From assembly GCF_037975245.1 (NCBI RefSeq), contig NC_092578.1, positions 5,311,001-5,375,000 of the forward strand: a stretch of 64,000 nucleotides of DNA. The letters are read 5' to 3'. The position numbers and the translations under genes are program-made. This DNA comes from Apostichopus japonicus. Its lineage: Eukaryota; Echinodermata; Holothuroidea; Aspidochirotida; Stichopodidae. Of this stretch, positions 50,704-62,600 are shown piece after piece; position 1 is the first letter of the stretch, and every line of letters begins with the position of its first letter. The notes below the pieces were generated by a model. That model did no database searches. It was not told the origin of the DNA and was given only the letters and a program-made list of their open reading frames with translations.

Positions 50704-50828
50704 TTTGAAAAGTTAGTATCTTGAAAAGTGGAATCGCTTTATATAGCGGCTATGATCTTCTGCCCTCGTAATAATTATATTACTTTTATTATTTTTTTTT
50801 AGGCTTCCTGAGATGTCATCTTAAACCA

Positions 50829-51083
50829 ATGGAAGAGAAGAACAAATTTCAAGATGTTAGCAGACAGAATAGTTCAAGGGAGGCAAGAGCGCTGACTGTT
50901 GAGGAAACAGAAAGACTGAAGAAAGATGACGTTTGCGTTTCAGAATTCAAACAGAATAAATTAGAGAAAGAAGCCAAGAAGAATTGGGATCTTTTCTACA
51001 AAAGGAACAGCACAAATTTCTTCAAAGATCGTCACTGGATATCCAGAGAATTCGCTGAACTGCTTTCAGGAGCATCCGAAAAG
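50829..51083 (+). CDS. METTL6: METTL6 exon 1 (coding)
   Basis: Preceded by a T-rich acceptor (TTTTTTTTAG at 50793-50802) and 26 bases of leader. It ends GCA TCC GAA AAG before GTTAAC, a weak donor, but joining to GTT GAG CCC AGT at 51690 restores the family alignment in phase 0. Confidence 0.92.
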
Positions 51084-54000
51084 GTTAACTACTGTAGGAA
51101 TCATAGAAAATTGGCAATACCAGTCGTTAAAATGTCATAGTTTACCATAACAAACCACAATCAGCCTGAAATGTCACCTGTAGTGTTTGGGAAACACCTT
51201 GTCTAGAAATTCCTTAAATAACAGAAAAATTCACTTTTTTCTGTTGAATTCTAGCTTGGGCAGGATCAGCTGTTTCAAGGAGAAATAACTTTGCAGGGAA
51301 ATAAACAACTGGTTTTTATTTTTTTTAAAGTTGGATTATAAAACCATTGAGAATAAAGTTAATTGTATAAGTGGGTGTTATTGTATGTTGTCACTGTGTG
51401 ATCAACTAAATAGTAATGTCAAATCAATTGTGTAGAGGTTCTCATTGCATCAGTGAAAAATAAAAGAAAAGAGTTTGATTTGTGATGTTCATGTATAACA
51501 TCACAAACAATGTTTTTCCAATTGGCCATATTTGAATAAAATGAGTAAATTGTCAGCTTTGACCTCAGCAACAGAATGAGCTATCAATATGGGATGTGTT
51601 TCTTTTTACTTGCTCTGTAAATAACGATGTTTGAAATTTTAGACATATCTTTCCTTTGATATTTATACATTCCTTTCATTCTTTGTCAGGTTGAGCCCAG
51701 TGAAAGACTGACTCTGCTCGAAGTTGGGTGTGGAGTCGGCAATCTCGTCTTCCCTATTTTGAAAGAAAATCCGCTTCTGTTTGCATACGCTTGTGACTTC
51801 TCACCGAGAGCCGTGCAATTTGTGAAGGTAAGGTATTAAGAAATTGATGAGCAATAGTTTTGGAGATGACATAATCAGGACGTTGTTCTGTGTATGCCTT
51901 GAAATTAAAACTTCAGCACGTAAGGTATATTATGGTTCATATTGGTATCTTTAATAGGTTGTAAGAGAGGGATGGATATGTGGTGGGATTTTTGGGACAG
52001 TAGTTGGGCCACCCAGTACATAATCCTGTCAAAAGACCTGGGTGGATATGAGTCTGTTTTGACACCAATCCATGTCCACATATGTGTTAATATGTATGGT
52101 AGCGATATCCAGTGATTTAGTAATGGTACCATTACTTTTACTTCAAAATCTTAAATTACACAAGCACTCTATAATAGCTCCCCCCCCTCCCCAACCCCTT
52201 AAAAGTAGTTTTCAGTATTTATTATTGCAGATCAAATAAATGAAAGCGTTTTGTACTCAGATAAACATTTGGTTTGGCTAATGGCTATAAACTTAATGTA
52301 TGTTCAAAATGTGCAGGAAATTACACATTACAGTAAAACTCCATCAATCGCCTGATATTGTAATATATTTATTGTAAAGGGGACATTTGTTAACATTGTG
52401 CAAACGTTAACATGGCTCAATGTTAGTCACAGTTCAGACTATTGCATGACAAAATTGATGAGCCAGGTATGTAAAATTGGTTGTTTGAAATCTTCATTTT
52501 TCTGTTAACACCATGTATTAAGTTTCTACTAAAGAACAAAATCCAGCAATCTAAAAGAAATTTTGAAGGCAAAAATATAAGTCGTTCCTGAATCATGTAT
52601 ACGTAAATATGTAATATGATATTTGTCCGTGGAGCATCCAGTGGACATAATTTGCTAACATAAAGGGTGATAACATTTCATAATTTGGTCCTGGGGAGCC
52701 CCCTACCCTACAAAATCTGGACTCTATATGATGTAATAGTTCTACTAAAAGTAATGCAAAAGTCACACGCTTTAAGTTTGGTCACATGATCTCATTTTAA
52801 CTACACAGTATTACCTCATTTCTGGTCTGTCAAATACCCTGATACAGTGATGTGTATATGATAATGATGTATGTTTGTATTTACAGTATATATATTTTTT
52901 TGATTGTCAGGAGAATGAAGACTACAAACCTGATAGAATCAAAGCTTTTCAATGTGACCTGACAGAAGATGATCTGATAGAAGAAATCCCCTCTGAATCT
53001 GTCGACCTGGTTACCATGGTGTTTGTTCTGTCCGCAATTCATCCAGATAAAATGCTTTCATCAATTCAGAATATCTCTTCAGTGAGTGTATTTATGCTTG
53101 CCTTGTCCTTGAGTAGACACGGGCAAATCATAGGTGTATTATTTATCGGCCTGTACCTGCTATTAGTGTATTACCAATGAGTAACATTAGTTGGTGCATT
53201 AGACATTTGTGAAATGTATTAATCATGGCAAATGCAAGGCGTATAAATACAAAAAATAATAGACTAGACTTATGCTTTAGTCCTAAGGTATCAGGCCTTT
53301 GATATAATCCATGGTATGTTTAAGAAACATTGCTAACTGTTCTCAAAATTTCAATTTAACGTGTTGTTCAAATTGTGACCATTTGGGTATTTTCTGTCAC
53401 ATTCTATTTGTGATTGACAACATGTTATAGCATAGTCAGTATTGCTGACTTTGAACTTGGATTTTCCGTAAACTAATTATGGTTTCGGTCACGATTTCTT
53501 TGTTTATTTTCTAAATTTTTTACAGTTAAGTTTTATTTTACATTTGAAAGGGTTTAATTTCTAATTGGAAAGCCGTTGAAGTGTGGCTAAATAAGCACAA
53601 TTAATGGTATGCAGGCATCACTTTGGTGTGATATTTAAACGCAGTATGCTCCTTTTAACCCAGGTGGTTGAGTCTAATATCAGTACTAACACCAATTAAC
53701 AGTTGATATCTCATACACATCTTACAGATTGACTATTTTTCTGCATTTACAGGTTTTAAAACCAGGTGGTAGAGTGTTATATCAGTAATCACCCATTAAC
53801 AGTCTCAGCGTATAATCGGTGCTCAATTACCATGGTTAGAGTACTTGTATCATGACAGGGTCTGCAATAAATTGAAACAAATCGTGCAAGACCCAACACA
53901 CCCTTTGTTTGAGCACTCTGGACTGCGTTTATGCCCACCACGTACACTTAGGGGCAGCTACAGATACTCATTTGTGCCTAATTCTATCCATATATTTAAT

Positions 54001-55133
54001 TCACAAGTGAGAAGATAATTTTCTTATTTGTAGGACTTGCTGTATATTTGTATTACTGTATACATGTGTATCGCAGTCTATTGAAACTTGTACTATTGCT
54101 TTCCTTTTTTTTCTTTTTGTTTACGACCTGTGTAACAAAGTGTAATCAAGAAAATTACACAAGAGTTTCATCATTGTTCTAGGCAGTTAATTGTGGATAG
54201 GTCACAGGGTCAATTCAAATTCAATTCAACACCACTCACAGTTTTGATGATTTTTCTGCACCTTCAGGTCTTAAAACCAGGTGGGATGGTTTTATTCAGG
54301 GACTATGGACTGAATGACCATGCCATGCTGCGTTTCTCCAAAGGACACAAACTGGCAGATTCCTTTTATGTCAGGCAGGACGGTACTCGGGCTTTCTTCT
54401 TCTCATTAGGTGAGTCCCGAGAGGACAGAATCCATCAGACTAACGTACATAAATTGCAAATTTTTAAAATATAGCTAAAGGAGCGAAATAAATCCATTTA
54501 CTCTACCGGCAATAACTAATTAAATCTAAAAGTTGTTATTTTAAATTGACTGACACTAGATTTTTACAAGAAAAAGAGGATTATATATGGGTATTTGTAA
54601 GTTTTTAAGAGATGATAGTGTTATATGACAGGAAAACGTTTGTTTGCAGGGAAAAAATGTTGATTCTTTGTCTTGTACATTGTTATTACATCCTTGTGGC
54701 CCGTTTGGGGTATTCACCAGCAATTTGTAGTTTATTGTGTATACTACGTAAGGATGAATCACGAACGGTATGCAACCAGGTGGAGCACTGCCCAAAGAAA
54801 GATAGAATAAAAATGGTGTCGAGTCGTGGAAATAGTTTGTTCGTTGTTGTACTGATCAAATGTCATCTGTTTGCAGTGACATTTTTTCCACGCTCGTTTC
54901 ATTACCCATCTCGGCTTCTGTTCAGAAAGTGTTAGTGCATCACCGCCTATGTGTGTGCAATTTATATTCCCCTTTTTCATCTTAAACCTTCAGTTTTTCT
55001 CGCTAAGCTCTTCAGCGACGCCGGCTTTGAGGTGGCAGCTAACGAGTATGTCTTGAGAGAGACGGTGAACAAGAAGGAAGGGCTGTGCGTGCCGAGGGTG
55101 TTTGTTCAGGGCAAATTCATCAAGAAAGGGTGA
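50829..55133 (+). CDS. METTL6: METTL6, tRNA-Ser N3-methylcytidine methyltransferase (5 coding exons)
   Basis: Exons 50829-51083, 51690-51827, 52911-53081, 54268-54409 and 54994-55133 join in frame to 281 residues, against about 284 in the human protein. METTL6 transfers a methyl group from S-adenosylmethionine to C32 of tRNA-Ser. Visible family marks: [20 protein letters not shown] near residues 55-75; the SAM-binding motif [15 protein letters not shown] (about 92-105); [65 protein letters not shown]; and [20 protein letters not shown] at the C-terminus. All donors except the first (GTTAAC) are standard. An acceptor at 50802 shows that at least one 5' untranslated exon precedes it. Confidence 0.96.
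51084..52910. other. METTL6 introns 1 and 2, nothing recognised
   Basis: Apart from exon 2 (51690-51827) and a C-rich run near 52182 I see no features. Confidence 0.5.
51690..51827 (+). CDS. METTL6: METTL6 exon 2
   Basis: 46 codons, [20 protein letters not shown] onward, carrying SAM motif I; donor GTAAGG. Confidence 0.95.
52911..53081 (+). CDS. METTL6: METTL6 exon 3
   Basis: 57 codons starting [20 protein letters not shown] and including [11 protein letters not shown]; acceptor GATTGTCAG, donor GTGAGT, phase 0. Confidence 0.95.
53655..53788 (+). pseudogene. Decayed duplicate of METTL6 exon 4 start
   Basis: In intron 3, CTGCATTTACAG is followed at 53753 by codons for [11 protein letters not shown] and then TAA, copying the acceptor and first codons of the true exon 4 ([22 protein letters not shown]). 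A second, weaker copy of the stretch (CCAGGTGGT...ATATCAGTA, CAATTAACAG) lies about 100 bases upstream at 53655-53700, so this is a short tandem duplication. Confidence 0.75.
53851..54018 (+). mobile_element. 3' end of a second non-LTR retrotransposon ORF
   Basis: An open 55-codon stretch ending in TAA reads [40 protein letters not shown] and [15 protein letters not shown]. The His-Pro-Leu...Leu-Pro-x-Gly/Arg-Arg...Arg-Tyr-x-x-Ser-Phe-Val-Pro-x-(Ser/Ala)-Ile-x-x-(Phe/Leu)-Asn pattern is the C-terminal tail of L2/CR1-group reverse transcriptases. 5'-truncated. Confidence 0.7.
54268..54409 (+). CDS. METTL6: METTL6 exon 4
   Basis: Encodes [20 protein letters not shown] and [15 protein letters not shown]. 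Phase 0 in, phase 1 out (donor GTGAGT). Confidence 0.95.
54994..55133 (+). CDS. METTL6: METTL6 exon 5 with stop
   Basis: Encodes [20 protein letters not shown] and ends [10 protein letters not shown] before TGA at 55131-55133. The final residues vary in the family. Confidence 0.95.
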
Positions 55134-55190
55134 GAGAAATATCCCAGATCAGAGAGTGAGTCAACCTTTTTTATTCACCTTTCTTACCGA

Positions 55191-55196
55191 AATAAA
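55191..55196 (+). terminator. METTL6 polyadenylation signal
   Basis: AATAAA 58 bases after the stop codon. Confidence 0.6.
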
Positions 55197-58100
55197 AATC
55201 TCTCCTCTTCTGACTGTTATTGTTTAATTCAATGGGTCTGAATCAAGTTGGTGTGTGTGGGTGTCTGTGTGTATGTGGTGCCCTAGCTTGTAAACACGAT
55301 ATCTCAAGATAGGTTATCATATTTGGCATGTGGCTTCCCATAATTAGTACAAGAACCCTATTGTTTTGGGTGGAGGTCAAAGGTCAAAAATTTCAAAAAA
55401 ACTGATTTTCTCCAGAAAAGCTCCAGAACCTGAACATCAAAGGAGCTCATATATGTATGGTAGTCAAGCCTTATTTTGTGTAAAGTTTTTACATTGTTCT
55501 GTACTACTGTTGCCTAATCTAGTATAATAGGTGGTTGTCATAGTGGTGGTGGTTATATTCCCATTTCTATATCACATTCAACAATGAGGATAGTGTACAT
55601 TACAAAATTCAATGTCAAACAGGGTTCAAGCAGTCCACACATATACAAACGCTTTAATGTGTGCACGGAAGTTACAAGATACAAGTTGTAAATATTTGTT
55701 CATCAACAGACCACAGAGATCTTAATAGTATGGAATACTTTAAAGGCCATCAGTATTGTTAAAGTTAAGCATATTTTGAGCTGCAAAGGGCTTTGAAATC
55801 TATCAAATCTCCAAATTGTTTCCAGATTGTGTGAGATTTTATGAACACCTGTCTTTCTCAGTCCTTACTAAACAAAACAAATGCTGGTGTTGAAAGCATG
55901 GGGACATTCTTTGACAGCCGTGCAAACAACAATGGGCTATTGTTCTGGATGAAAGGCATTCAACAAATATAATATCGGACCTGCTAGCCTTGCATACTAT
56001 TTATTATATTGTAGTTTCTGAGGTTCAACTAGATAAAATTCTCGATTATTAGGTGTTCATCAAATTATGATAATATTATACTTGGGCATTTGGTTTCCAT
56101 AGTTACTAGTGTCAGATGGCTTTTCATTCTTTTTCATGATCTAGTTTAGCTTACAAAAGTTTCTACAAATTTTGTTAACTTTTACATCACAGTTAACTGG
56201 TTAAATCATGACATTGATACAGTAAAGAGCAAAATGTAGACTCATAGATGCAGGCTCTCTCCATACAGTGTTTATAATCAAATAATGAGGTTGAAGTAGA
56301 TATATCTCAGCATGAGTTTAATTTTTAATTTTGGTAAACTTACAAAAGTAGTTTTTCCTGTCAATAATTCCTTGTGAAAGGTGAAGTGTTGACTTTGGCT
56401 TGCAAATTATAATTATTACTCTACCATACAACCATGTCATAATCCTAATATTCCACTTTTATGAAAATGTTTGAATTTTATCCCCATGTTTCCTCTGCCC
56501 TGGTACTTGGAAGTCAAATTTTTCCCAGTTTCTTCACTGCTTCATCATACTTCTATTAAGGCAATAATGATGTTTGTGTCCAACAATGACAAATTTTTGT
56601 TTACTTTTTGTTCCTCTTATTAACTAGAGGCAGAAGAAGCAAAATCCTATGCTAGTGGAAGGACCCTAGCAGATTGAGAGTCTCTTTGTGAGAAGTCTCC
56701 CACGCTGAGGGACAGCTCTCAAGATGAAACATCAGAACATGAAAAGCTTGATGCATTAAGAGGCAACGAACTGCTCAACAGGAAGAGACATACTCCAGAA
56801 AGCGCACTTCACATACACATGCAAAGTCTGTTTTGCTGACCAATGTTTTGATGAGCAATTAATGATACAGTTAGACAAAGAGTTAATGCTTTTGTAAAAT
56901 TTTATACATATATTTAAATGAGAGAGTACAGTTTTGAAGAGTATGTGCAATGGCTGACATCACAGACCACACACTGTGGTCCACTGGGGAATAAGGAATG
57001 CCTGAATGTAAGTCAAAATAGTTTACGTTCACTTTCAACACATCTCTTGGAAAAAAGCGACAAGGGAATTTTCAGGAGTTGCAATTCAACAATGTTTGCC
57101 ACTGGATTTATACCCATTTAAAGACTCTTCAGAGTCTGAAAATAGAGTCACAACTTCCAAGATGGTGCTTTCAAGAAACTTCTAGCTGTGGTGGTATGCT
57201 AAAATTGGAGCCAGTACTGATAACCTTTAAGCTCAAAAATGTGATGTGTGATACTCTCTCCTTGGGTTCATATTATCAAAGTTACATTGTGTTCATAACA
57301 AATTGTAATCAAGAAAAATGTACAAGAGTTTCATAGTGTATGCGTAGTTTGCTCATTGTTCTTGACAGTAAATTGTGGTTATGTCACAGGGTCATACTTC
57401 ATACTATAATAAATCAAAATATTAGTAACAGACTCTCAACTGCCCATCCTGCCATGCATGAAGTACTGTATGTTAATAACCAACGTTACCGACGGACCAT
57501 AACGCATATTTTGGAAAACAGGTCTTTTCAGCAATCTATTGTAGTTGTATCACATGACCATGACGTATCATTATTTTGTACAATGAGAAGACTTTAAGAA
57601 ACAATAACCTTAAACTAGCAATATGATTGGTTATAGTCTTGGCCAAGATGGAAGTATGTGGAGGGAAAAAATAAGGAGCTACATGTCATTTCCTTTGTCG
57701 ATTTCACTGCTGTACTGAAGACCTCATAGCTTTCATGCTGTATTAGAAAATGACTGATTTCTGATTTACATTAAAAAGAATTTAAAAAAAAAAATTGTTT
57801 TCTTCTTTTCTCTTTTGTTGCCTCTCATTTGAAGATTGACATAGAATTACATTGAAAGCAATTTATTTTTTACGTTAACACATATATATTTGTGCTATGT
57901 CTCGTGCACAAGTTGTGCAGGGCGTCCCACTCCATATGAATCTTCACAGACTCGACAGTGTTGTAATTCACCAGGCCCCATTTTTTTGTCAGTCTTCATT
58001 TTTCATTAAGTATATTATAAAAATTATGATATGTTATTCCTTATCTCATACTTCTCTGGGCTCCATAGTTGACCCAGGGGTTGTAAAACCCTCTGGTATT

Positions 58101-59463
58101 TCCTACCCCGCCTCCCTTCTTGTCAAATTTAGTCAATCAGAAGTGGAAATGAGCATCTTAATGTCTAATCTGGTTTGTAGATGAGGATAAGTGCCCCCCT
58201 GCCTCTTGAAGAAAAAACTCAGTTACGAGCTTTTTACTTCACCCATGAAAGAAGTCACCCCGCAGAAGAAGACATACTTTGAGTTGTAGTCTAGAAGCCT
58301 GTGGCTCAGCTGGTGGAGTCAGCCTGGGAATGAGTACCAGTCATGAGGGGAACATAACAAATGCCACCAAAGGAAATTGCCCTAATATGGTCAGGGGGCT
58401 CTTGGAACCCAGATGTACACTTCTGCAATTGCTGGAATGCAACTATGAATCGCACATTGAAAAGGCCCTTACATTTTCAACACCGATTTCCCAGCTAGCT
58501 AATTGAACAGTTGTTGCGTATGTATTTTATCTTGAACATGTGCTAATAGTACCGTCGATATGTTATTACGCAACAACCCTGGAAAACTAAAACGTTTTTG
58601 ATTGGTCAATTTGTGACACACCTCTTCAGAATTTCTGGGATTTTCCCTGTAACTGTTAGTAGGTGCTGCGGCTGAAATGAAGTGTTTGAAGAAATACCAA
58701 CTTGTTCCACGTAAGTCTTCTACCTAATGCACAAAGTTTGAAATTAATGCTTATCAAAGGACTGAAGAAAGGCACATCGAAACGTGCTATAGGAGATATG
58801 TACGTTGCTTCTGGATTTGGTCGCCCATAGTATCTCCACCGAATTTCTACTCTGCAGCCTAACGTTAGGCTTTAACGTTTAGGTTTATACTAACAACGTC
58901 TTTTCTACGGCCTAATGTTATCAATTTGCCAGCATTGGCATACTACAGTACAGAGTTAGTGAATGTTTTAACGACCATTTTTGATGCTTGGTTACATTGT
59001 GTATGTACAGTATGTCAAATCATTGACATCAACTCAAAAGCATCACGTCCACAGACCAGTAGGCTTACATTGTGATGCAATCAGACCAGTTTGACTTGAG
59101 ACAGTGATGACACTAAAACACAGACATGCAAAAGAGGTTACACCAGTACAAACTTTTGTAGATTGATTTTCTTTTCGTTTTTTTGGGGGAACATTTGTAC
59201 AAAGAACAGTGCATGTTTCTTTGCTTTGGAGGTCTTCAATTTGGATCTACCTACAGTAAGAAGAGAGGTGTTCATTTATCCCCCTCCTCGCCCCCCCCCC
59301 CCAAAAAAAAACAAAAACAAAAGCACCACAAAATTAATGCAGCTACTATAGTACAGTCATTCTGCTCTAGATGATTTTGTTTTAATCTCACTAATGGACA
59401 TTGCTGAAGTAAATTTCCTTTTATACCACATAGATAAAGTATTATCAATAACACAAGTTCAGT
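55197..59463. other. Intergenic region between METTL6 and OSGEPL1
   Basis: Contains a relative of the intron-6 repeat block in the opposite sense (about 55250-55640, with AGGTCAAAGGTCA at 55375-55387). A stretch at about 57300-57400 resembles 54135-54215 next to METTL6 exon 4 (GTAATCAAGAAAA, ACAAGAGTTTCAT, GTCACAGGGTCA). Homopolymer C/A runs occur near 59290. No gene is supported. Confidence 0.5.
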
Positions 59464-59666
59464 ATGAAGTTTCTGAGAAGTGACATATGCGGCCAAAGCC
59501 TTCTGTCATGGTCCCGCATCAGGTCACTGTCTGCATCAAGGAGCAGAGGGAACCGACTGATTCTCGGCATTGAAACTAGCTGTGATGAGACGGGAGCAGC
59601 AGTTGTAGATGAGAATGGCCGACTGCTCGGAGAAAGTTTGAACTCTCAAAAGAGGATACATGTAAG
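59464..59666 (+). CDS. OSGEPL1: OSGEPL1 exon 1: presequence and ASKHA start
   Basis: Start MKFLRSDICGQSLLSWSRIR, the only in-frame Met upstream of the conserved LGIETSCDETG. Ends in phase 2 at GTGAGC. Confidence 0.93.
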
Positions 59667-62600
59667 GTGAGCTAAATTCTGAACTGCACCCAGTAGGTGT
59701 ACTTCCCCCACCCCACCCTCCCTTTTCAACAAAAATTAAAGGTAGTTATTAGCAAAACCTTGCATATATAGACCTAATTTATCGCATAGAATTCCTCAGA
59801 ATGCACAATTTCACCTCTAAAATTGTAATTTGTTTCTGAGCAAGGGCTTGCATACCCTCCAACATGGCAGTTGGTCTCAACACTCCATGACCACAAACCC
59901 CCTTCCCCCTATTTTAAAATCCTGGATTGCACATGTAGGATGGCTGAATATTAAAAAGGCTTAAATGTAACTTCAGTTGTTCAACGGTTGATCTTCTTTG
60001 GCTCCAAGGACGGCAGTGAGTCATTTCTTTGTCTTTAGTTCTGATATGAGTCATTCACTAAGCTTTATCTTCTGATTCCCACTTAAGTTGGATCCATGTT
60101 AACTCAATAAGCATAATTTTTCAAGGTCGAGTAAGACACTTTTTGAATGTATATATGTGCAATTGATGTTTTTGGTGCTACACATATGTGTAGCACCAAA
60201 AACATCAATTGCACATATATACATGTAGCTGATGTTTTAGTTGGGGTGTGACAGAACATAAGTACAATGCACACTAACCAGAATTGGTACAGTGATTGCA
60301 GATAAATGTAACGATCGTTGGAAGGCATTACAGCAGCAGAAAATTTATATAATAAAATAAATAATTAATGCAGCTCTCTCCAAAAAAATTTGTGGTATTA
60401 TATTGACTTTATCAAATTCACAAAATATTGGAAGATCTCAGATATTTTAAATAGGAATTAATATCAAAACAGCAGATTAACCTCAGACTACCTTTTTTCA
60501 TGTGATAGAATGCAATGCTTATAAGCACCTTACCGATAGCAATGGATGTTTATACATAACACACATGTTCATCTTTTTTGTTATCAGAAATGGAGGTGTG
60601 ATACCTTCATTGGCCCAACACTTACATCAGCAGTCCATTCGTGATGTTGTCCAATCAGCATTAGCGAAAGCAAAGACGTCCTATCAGGTAACCTTGAATG
60701 ATTATATGTCACATTAACAACACTGTCCTCACTGGGCAAAATAATAATGTACACTGTAGGAGAGATGTGTAGGTTTGTTCGATAGAATACCAGCTTTGGG
60801 CCAGTAAAACTCCCCTTTGGTTGGATCAAACTAGGCCTACAGTACCACTATATATATTGTTTTATTTCAGTATCTACAAAGTGATGGGTTTTATACCAAT
60901 GTATCATCTTACCTATTTGGGGGAATTAAGTCGAAATGCAATTTGAATTTTATGTAGGCAACCAGTCGTCTGTTGGAGGACTAAGTAAGTTGATTTTGGT
61001 CGTCTGAACAGAAATTTGGTCGTCTAGGATGATCAGACGACCAATAAAAATTTACCATGTCTCTCTCCATGATGACTACAGGGTTTAGAGTAAGTATAAA
61101 AACATTGAACACTTACCCCAATTTGTAATCCTTGGATCATCAGGGCTGAAAACAATCCGCTGTACTCCTTGGCTTGGCTGACCCTTAATTCCAAACACCT
61201 ACCCTGAGAATTAGCTTGTTATAAAGTAAACACAACCAAGTGGAAACTAAACATTGAATCCCAAAGCAGGGGACTGACTGGTCCCATTCTACAAAAGCTA
61301 TGCCTCTTAAAATAGGCATTTGGTAACATAATTAACTTCTGCTCTTTGTCAGAGAATAAAGTACAAAGTGCTGTCATGCAGCAAACTTTGATAGGTTTTA
61401 AGCCTAAGTCTAGTTGTTGTCCCTGCAAGGTAGGTCTACTAGCAAGTAACTTTAATATGACTAGCTAGACTAAGGTCCTTAAATCAATATGACATTATTT
61501 TGATGTAGTAGAAAAGTGATAATTATAAAGATATATTTCACTTGCCCTAGAGCAGTCAAATGATAAAGATTCAACATCTTTCCAACAACAGGATAAAAAG
61601 CCATGTGCTTCTCTTATAACTCTGAGCAAGCATATATATACTACATGTACAGAAAGAGAAATTTTCCACCATGAATATTCATGTATCAGTTTTTAATATT
61701 ACAAGTAGCAGTCATGAATATTCTAATGATCAAATTAACATTGGAAAAGATATTCATGAAATTTTTAAGGAATTCACTACAAGGGAATAATTTTCTTTGG
61801 TATATATCTCAGCAATATGCTGGGGAAAAGATAGCCAAGGTTGTAACAAATTTGGAGAAATTTATAGCAGGTTTTGCATACAAAATCCTATTATTCTCAC
61901 CATTAGATGGTAAAAATAAAGTTTCTGAAACCTCAAAATCTGCTGTGAAATTTGTACATCCTCATTTTCAGGTTTGAATGCATTATAATCCAAGTAATGA
62001 GTAACATGACTTTGAATCTGAACATTGTAAAACTATAGCCTACTTTCAAAATAGGTCATTTTAATTTAATACTGCAAACTTCATTTACTCAAACGTTGGT
62101 GTGTTTGATATCCCAGGACCTTTCTGCTGTTGCCACGACCACCAGACCAGGTTTAGCTCTATGTTTACAAGTTGGCTTGGATTATACCAAGCAGCTGGTG
62201 GCGGAGACTGGACTTCCTTTCATTCCGGTCCACCATATGGAAGCTCACGCTCTGACTGCACGCATGGTGGACAACAGGTAGATATTTCTGAATATTCTTT
62301 CAATTATTTAATTAGTCTCCGACTCGGTTTCATTTACCGAGCATTGTCTTGATGTTGCAAGAACAATGTTTGATCCATAATGGGAAGTCTTGGAAGATGC
62401 TGGTGTTAGAGAACTGAATGTGTTGTGAACCCTAGACCTTCAAATTAAATAAACGTTGTTCAAAAGAACATACCTTTTGGACATAACTTTCTAACATGGT
62501 ATGCCAAATACATTTAATACATAAACTGTTAGCATGTAATGTCTGTTAAAAGTGTACAATTTCTTATCATTTTTTAGCAATTTTAAGATGCCGTCTGCAG

